NCBI GenBank assembly: GCA_035311445.1
Contig: DATGCX010000393.1
Span: 37,026-101,025, forward strand
Source of the DNA: JAJPKK01 sp035311445
GTDB lineage: Bacteria; Pseudomonadota; Alphaproteobacteria; Rhizobiales; Xanthobacteraceae
DNA: 64,000 bases
Direction of reading: 5' to 3'
In this document: in pieces, positions 60,749 to 64,000 of the stretch
Position numbering within the stretch: the stretch's first letter is position 1
Layout of the letters: each line of letters opens with the position of its first letter
The notes under the pieces: model-generated
What the model was told of the DNA's origin: nothing
Database searches by the model: none
The model's input: only the letters and a program-made list of their open reading frames with translations
Position numbers and translations under genes: made by a program

Positions 60749-62372
60749 TGGTCAGCACATTCACGCACGCCCTAATCAACTCAGGCAATACGACCGCATT
60801 TGGGGTGGACATGGGGACCGTGGCAAACGAGACACCTTTACCGTTTTTGTTTTTCCAGACAGTGACATTGCCGGCGCCAAATGCCGGCACATAAATAGTA
60901 TCGGTCCATGGAACGTGCTCGCGGCCGCCGAATAGCTTGCCGCGCGAGTATCCCTTGCGTGTGAATTCAATATCACCTATATGCACAGCTTCACCGTTGA
61001 CGAAGATGCGGCGCACTATCTTCTCGACGATTTTTGGTTGGATCACGTGGGACGCGATACCAGCAAGTTTTTGCCACACGTCCTGTTTCTTTTCGTTGCC
61101 AATATAAAGCGTGGTGCCCCAGGAGACGTCGATGGTTTGGTCCGCGGAGCCGACCATGAAGCTGTAGGACTGAGAAATGGGAACCAGATTCACCGAGCGC
61201 CGCATGGCGTAATAGGCTACTCTGGTCGCGTCCTTGTAGTAGATTTTCCGCCGATCGTAGGTCAAATGGTCGGGCTTGAAGACGATCGTCCCGCCGCCGA
61301 ACGTGCCGGGTATCTCTATGGCGAGCGTGTTGTCCTGCTCGAAGGAAAGGTTCTCTTGAATCTGCTCCAGATCGGTTTTGAGCAAGGCCTTGAGGCTGTC
61401 TGTGCCGACGATCTTGTTAGCGAACTGGAGCAGCTTTGAGGATGTATCAATGTCCTTATGATGATTGTGAATATCGAGGACCACCTTGCGCAGGGCGGCT
61501 GCTGCACGATCACGCAACAGTTTGGTGGTGCTGTCTTCATAAAGACCAGCATCGATCAGCTTGTTTAGCTCCGCCTGTATTGAGGCGACCGGGCCTTTGA
61601 GCTGGTTCGCTTTTGCACTGTCGTAATTATCCGCCTCGCCAAGCTTCACCTGATCAAGCTGCTCGATTGCTCTCTCAATCGTCTGAAAGACAGGGCTGAG
61701 AATTTTTTCTTCGATCTTCTTGCCGCGGGCGCTGAAGAGCTGTCGGAACCTGTAGACAAAGTCCCCGCCGCCACGGACCTCCTGTATTTCCGCATACACA
61801 TCCGAAAGATCGCCCGCCGCATTTTTCCGGAAATCGGAAATAGCCTCGCCGCTCAGGATTTCTGCATCCTGCTTGTATTCCTCAGCAAACGCCTTCCAGA
61901 ATTTTGGCGAATCCAGGAGCATGGCCCACGTTGAGAGAGACGCCTCTATCCGGCTAGCGGGATTGACGCCGCGCAGCAAGGATACGGTCAGCGCCAGAGC
62001 CAGATTGCGCTTGTGCGTGAATGCATCATCGTTCTGTTTCTCAGAGGCCGCCTGCCAAACGGCAATTGCATTGCCGAAGTCCCTTTGAGCAAGATGATCC
62101 GCAGCGTTCTTGTCGATATCATCGGCAATACGGAACCAAAAGAAATATTCCCTAAGGCGCGCCTTAGGCGCCTGAAGGCGCCGCAGGGCATCCTTTACTG
62201 ACTCTTCGGTGCGGTAGTTTTCGAAGGTCTGAATATCAAGGTCGTATTCCGGCATGTCGTCTATCTTGAGACGTTGAACGATCTCATTGGATCGCTGGAG
62301 TATTTGCTTGGCGGTGGCCGTGCCGGTCAGCCCCAGCACATGATACGCGTTGTGCTTGAGTGATGTGGTCAT
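60735..62372 (-). CDS. J-domain-like protein without HPD, partner of Hsp70
   Basis: This 545-residue protein begins with a J-domain-like helical region at about residues 5-75 (NAYHVLGLTGTATAKQILQR, later VKDALRRLQAPKARLREYFFWF). The HPD tripeptide that activates Hsp70 ATPase is missing; the loop reads RLKIDDMPEYD. A long helical middle follows (HLAQRDFGNAIAVWQAASEK; TIERAIEQLDQVKLGEADN). The C-terminal ~160 residues are beta-rich (IVFKPDHLTYDRRKIYYKD, VHIGDIEFTRKGYSRGKLFG), perhaps a PH-like fold. ATG 62372 lies four bases after the Hsp70 stop. The family is not recognised by name. Confidence 0.75.
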   Translation of the reverse strand: MTTSLKHNAYHVLGLTGTATAKQILQRSNEIVQRLKIDDMPEYDLDIQTFENYRTEESVKDALRRLQAPKARLREYFFWFRIADDIDKNAADHLAQRDFGNAIAVWQAASEKQNDDAFTHKRNLALALTVSLLRGVNPASRIEASLSTWAMLLDSPKFWKAFAEEYKQDAEILSGEAISDFRKNAAGDLSDVYAEIQEVRGGGDFVYRFRQLFSARGKKIEEKILSPVFQTIERAIEQLDQVKLGEADNYDSAKANQLKGPVASIQAELNKLIDAGLYEDSTTKLLRDRAAAALRKVVLDIHNHHKDIDTSSKLLQFANKIVGTDSLKALLKTDLEQIQENLSFEQDNTLAIEIPGTFGGGTIVFKPDHLTYDRRKIYYKDATRVAYYAMRRSVNLVPISQSYSFMVGSADQTIDVSWGTTLYIGNEKKQDVWQKLAGIASHVIQPKIVEKIVRRIFVNGEAVHIGDIEFTRKGYSRGKLFGGREHVPWTDTIYVPAFGAGNVTVWKNKNGKGVSFATVPMSTPNAVVLPELIRACVNVLTNARR

Positions 62373-62376
62373 AACA

Positions 62377-64000
62377 TCACCGTCTAATCCCGGAAGTATT
62401 GATCTTGGGGGACTGCGCACTTTCTATCGGGCGGAGAGCGTTTAGCCCTCGGCAACTGCGTTTGAGAGCTTCGATATCGTTCTTCTCGATCGCCCGCTGG
62501 CCCTGCTCAATGAAATAGGTCGCTTCCCTTGGACTGCTGAAATTGCGCTCATTGATGAGGGTACGGAAGTGATGAACCCAGGTTGCCGGATGTGAGAACA
62601 CTGCCCGGCCACCCAAGTCGCGGAGGCGCTCGTTGACACCCATCAAGAGTGTCTTGTCATTTGCTCGAATGGCCCTCTCGCCTTCGGCTTTGATCTCCAC
62701 CAACTGAAGCGATTGTTTGTTCCGGTCGTCGGCGTCGGGGATCTCAGCGACGATCTCCGTAACGCTGCGTATTCCTTCGTTGAATTCCTTCGTGAGCTGC
62801 GGCATCTCGCTCGCCTGCTGCGCTTCGTCGAGAATCTGTTTGAGGTCGCGCACCTGCTTGACGGCTTTCCGCTTCTCGTCCTGGTCGATGCGAGCGTTCT
62901 GTAAGCTCGTGGAGACTGAGCTAAGGGCAGTGACGATCTGCTCCATCTGGTCATCCGAGTAGTTGGACGACATAGAGCGTGCGCGTTCGAGTTGGGTATC
63001 CAGCTCCTTCTCGACCTCGTCAATCTTGACGATCTCGTCGATGAAAGTGGAACGTGCGTTTAAGGTAAGGTCGATCGAGGGGATGTATGCGGTAACCGAC
63101 AGCTCGCGAATTTCGTTGATCTCAATGGTCAACTCGACATCCGTGCCCTCGGGTAGGTCGCGAGGAAGGTCGCTTCCTTTGATTCCCAATTCACATACAA
63201 AGGCGTTGCGGTCAGGAATGTCTGATTCCCCTTCGCTAACGCGAATCCAGAGCGGATTGTCGTTTTGTGCTTTCTTGAGGGCACGGACGGTTTTGTATTT
63301 TTCCGTTTTCTTGGCGGGGAGTACGGCGCCCTTTTCAATGAAGCGTTCGAAGACATCCTTGCTTCCGAGCCTGTCCTGAAACCCCTTTTTTGATACAGCG
63401 ACGCCAATGGAATGAGGCAAGGGCGCGCCGGCGATGGATAGACCGTGCGCAATGGTAAACGAGTCTGGGTCTACGGTGATCTGATTATCTTTCGCGTCAA
63501 AAACGTAAATCCAAAATAGATTGGACTTGTTGGGTTCGAGCGTTACGGACGTAAAGAATTTGCCGTTCTTGAGAGGGACGTTCGGGCCGGAATACGTGCC
63601 GCTATCGGACTGGATTTTGAGGTAGTGCTGACCGCCCTCCAACCCTCCAACAATTCCTGTCACCGTCTGTTCGGTCTCTGCCGTCAGCGCCTCATAGTTT
63701 AGGCTCAAAGCGTGAGTACCAGCCAGGAGCGCCCGGTTCCTTGAGGTTTCGTCGGGCACTTTTTGGCCCATTGCAAAAATGCAGGCGCCGCGCGCGACGA
63801 CGGTCAGAGGATCGACCGACGAATCCGTCGGAATGCTCAGCTCTGTGTCGAGTCGCTGCCAGACGTACGGAATCTGTGTTGGGCCCCCGACAAGGATGAT
63901 CTTTGAAACGGCGGACCTGGTAACGCCGCTTTCCTTGAGCGTCCGTTTGCAAAGGTCGATCGTCCTATTCATCAGCGGATCCATCAACCTTTCGAATTCC
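62377..64000 (-). CDS. Hsp70/DnaK-family protein, 5' end beyond window edge
   Basis: About 541 residues of the C-terminal part are visible; the front of the ATPase domain is off the right edge. The visible part begins EFERLMDPLMNRTIDLCKRTL and then KIILVGGPTQIPYVWQRLDTEL, the DnaK phosphate-2/adenosine region (ILVGGxTRxPxV). Next is GACIFAMGQ, then a beta-sheet substrate-binding-like domain (about 110-310: SVTLEPNKSNLFWIYVFDAK; DVELTIEINEIRELSVTAYI). A long helical C-terminus follows, rich in Glu, Gln and Arg. The substrate-binding part departs from ordinary DnaK, so a specialised paralogue is likely. It heads the four-gene operon. Confidence 0.88.
   Translation of the reverse strand, partial: EFERLMDPLMNRTIDLCKRTLKESGVTRSAVSKIILVGGPTQIPYVWQRLDTELSIPTDSSVDPLTVVARGACIFAMGQKVPDETSRNRALLAGTHALSLNYEALTAETEQTVTGIVGGLEGGQHYLKIQSDSGTYSGPNVPLKNGKFFTSVTLEPNKSNLFWIYVFDAKDNQITVDPDSFTIAHGLSIAGAPLPHSIGVAVSKKGFQDRLGSKDVFERFIEKGAVLPAKKTEKYKTVRALKKAQNDNPLWIRVSEGESDIPDRNAFVCELGIKGSDLPRDLPEGTDVELTIEINEIRELSVTAYIPSIDLTLNARSTFIDEIVKIDEVEKELDTQLERARSMSSNYSDDQMEQIVTALSSVSTSLQNARIDQDEKRKAVKQVRDLKQILDEAQQASEMPQLTKEFNEGIRSVTEIVAEIPDADDRNKQSLQLVEIKAEGERAIRANDKTLLMGVNERLRDLGGRAVFSHPATWVHHFRTLINERNFSSPREATYFIEQGQRAIEKNDIEALKRSCRGLNALRPIESAQSPKINTSGIRR

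Overview
The window looks like a chromosomal segment of an alphaproteobacterium in the order Hyphomicrobiales, close to the Bradyrhizobium/Rhodopseudomonas group. The grounds are high GC over most of the sequence, a CckA-type cell-cycle kinase, the gene order mutY / DUF721 / dsbA-like / smc, a CYP199-type P450, a Bug-family binding protein, many small secreted or 'domain of unknown function' proteins of the kind seen in that group, and a dense scatter of short palindromic intergenic repeats. The species cannot be named from the sequence alone. No rRNA, tRNA, CRISPR array, intact IS or prophage was found.

Layout. 0-6 kb: folate synthesis (folK partial, folP), two small conserved proteins, an M20 dipeptidase and a GT39-like membrane glycosyltransferase. 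6-11 kb: an eroded stretch with a perfect FNR/FixK-like box, a tandem duplication at the front of a DUF459/SGNH gene, a DUF72 pseudogene with a stop codon in its signature motif, and a frameshifted membrane-protein pseudogene. 11-18 kb: a SET-domain protein with a basic tail, an FAD desaturase/CYP199 pair, and a tightly overlapping Hsp20-Lon-membrane protein operon. 18-30 kb: small secreted proteins, cupin, class I fumarase, an M20 carboxypeptidase, a cytochrome c/Vgb-propeller fusion, an EamA transporter, several gene fragments and repeats. 30-44 kb: cckA with a coupled small membrane gene, then mutY, DUF721, DsbA-like, smc and an Rsm22-like methyltransferase. 44-59 kb: LemA/M48, aminotransferase, cysK, an MBL / YVTN propeller / c-type cytochrome set, Uma2, Bug, TfoX, a broken antitoxin, mtnA with a decayed partial copy nearby, and a membrane TPR protein.

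59-64 kb (right edge): a compact minus-strand operon of four genes: an Hsp70-family protein (runs off the edge), a protein with a J-domain-like N-terminus but no HPD motif, a single-pass membrane coiled-coil protein and a Cdc48-like AAA+ ATPase. Gene ends overlap or are 1-4 bases apart, and sampled lines are about 50-54% GC against about 62-66% elsewhere. It reads as a transferred chaperone/unfoldase module and is the best candidate here for an undescribed system.

Short repeats are the second theme. At least six families recur in intergenic space, as nested pairs, and once in frame inside mutY, where they appear to encode a low-complexity stretch of about 70 residues. Several pseudogenes lie next to them.
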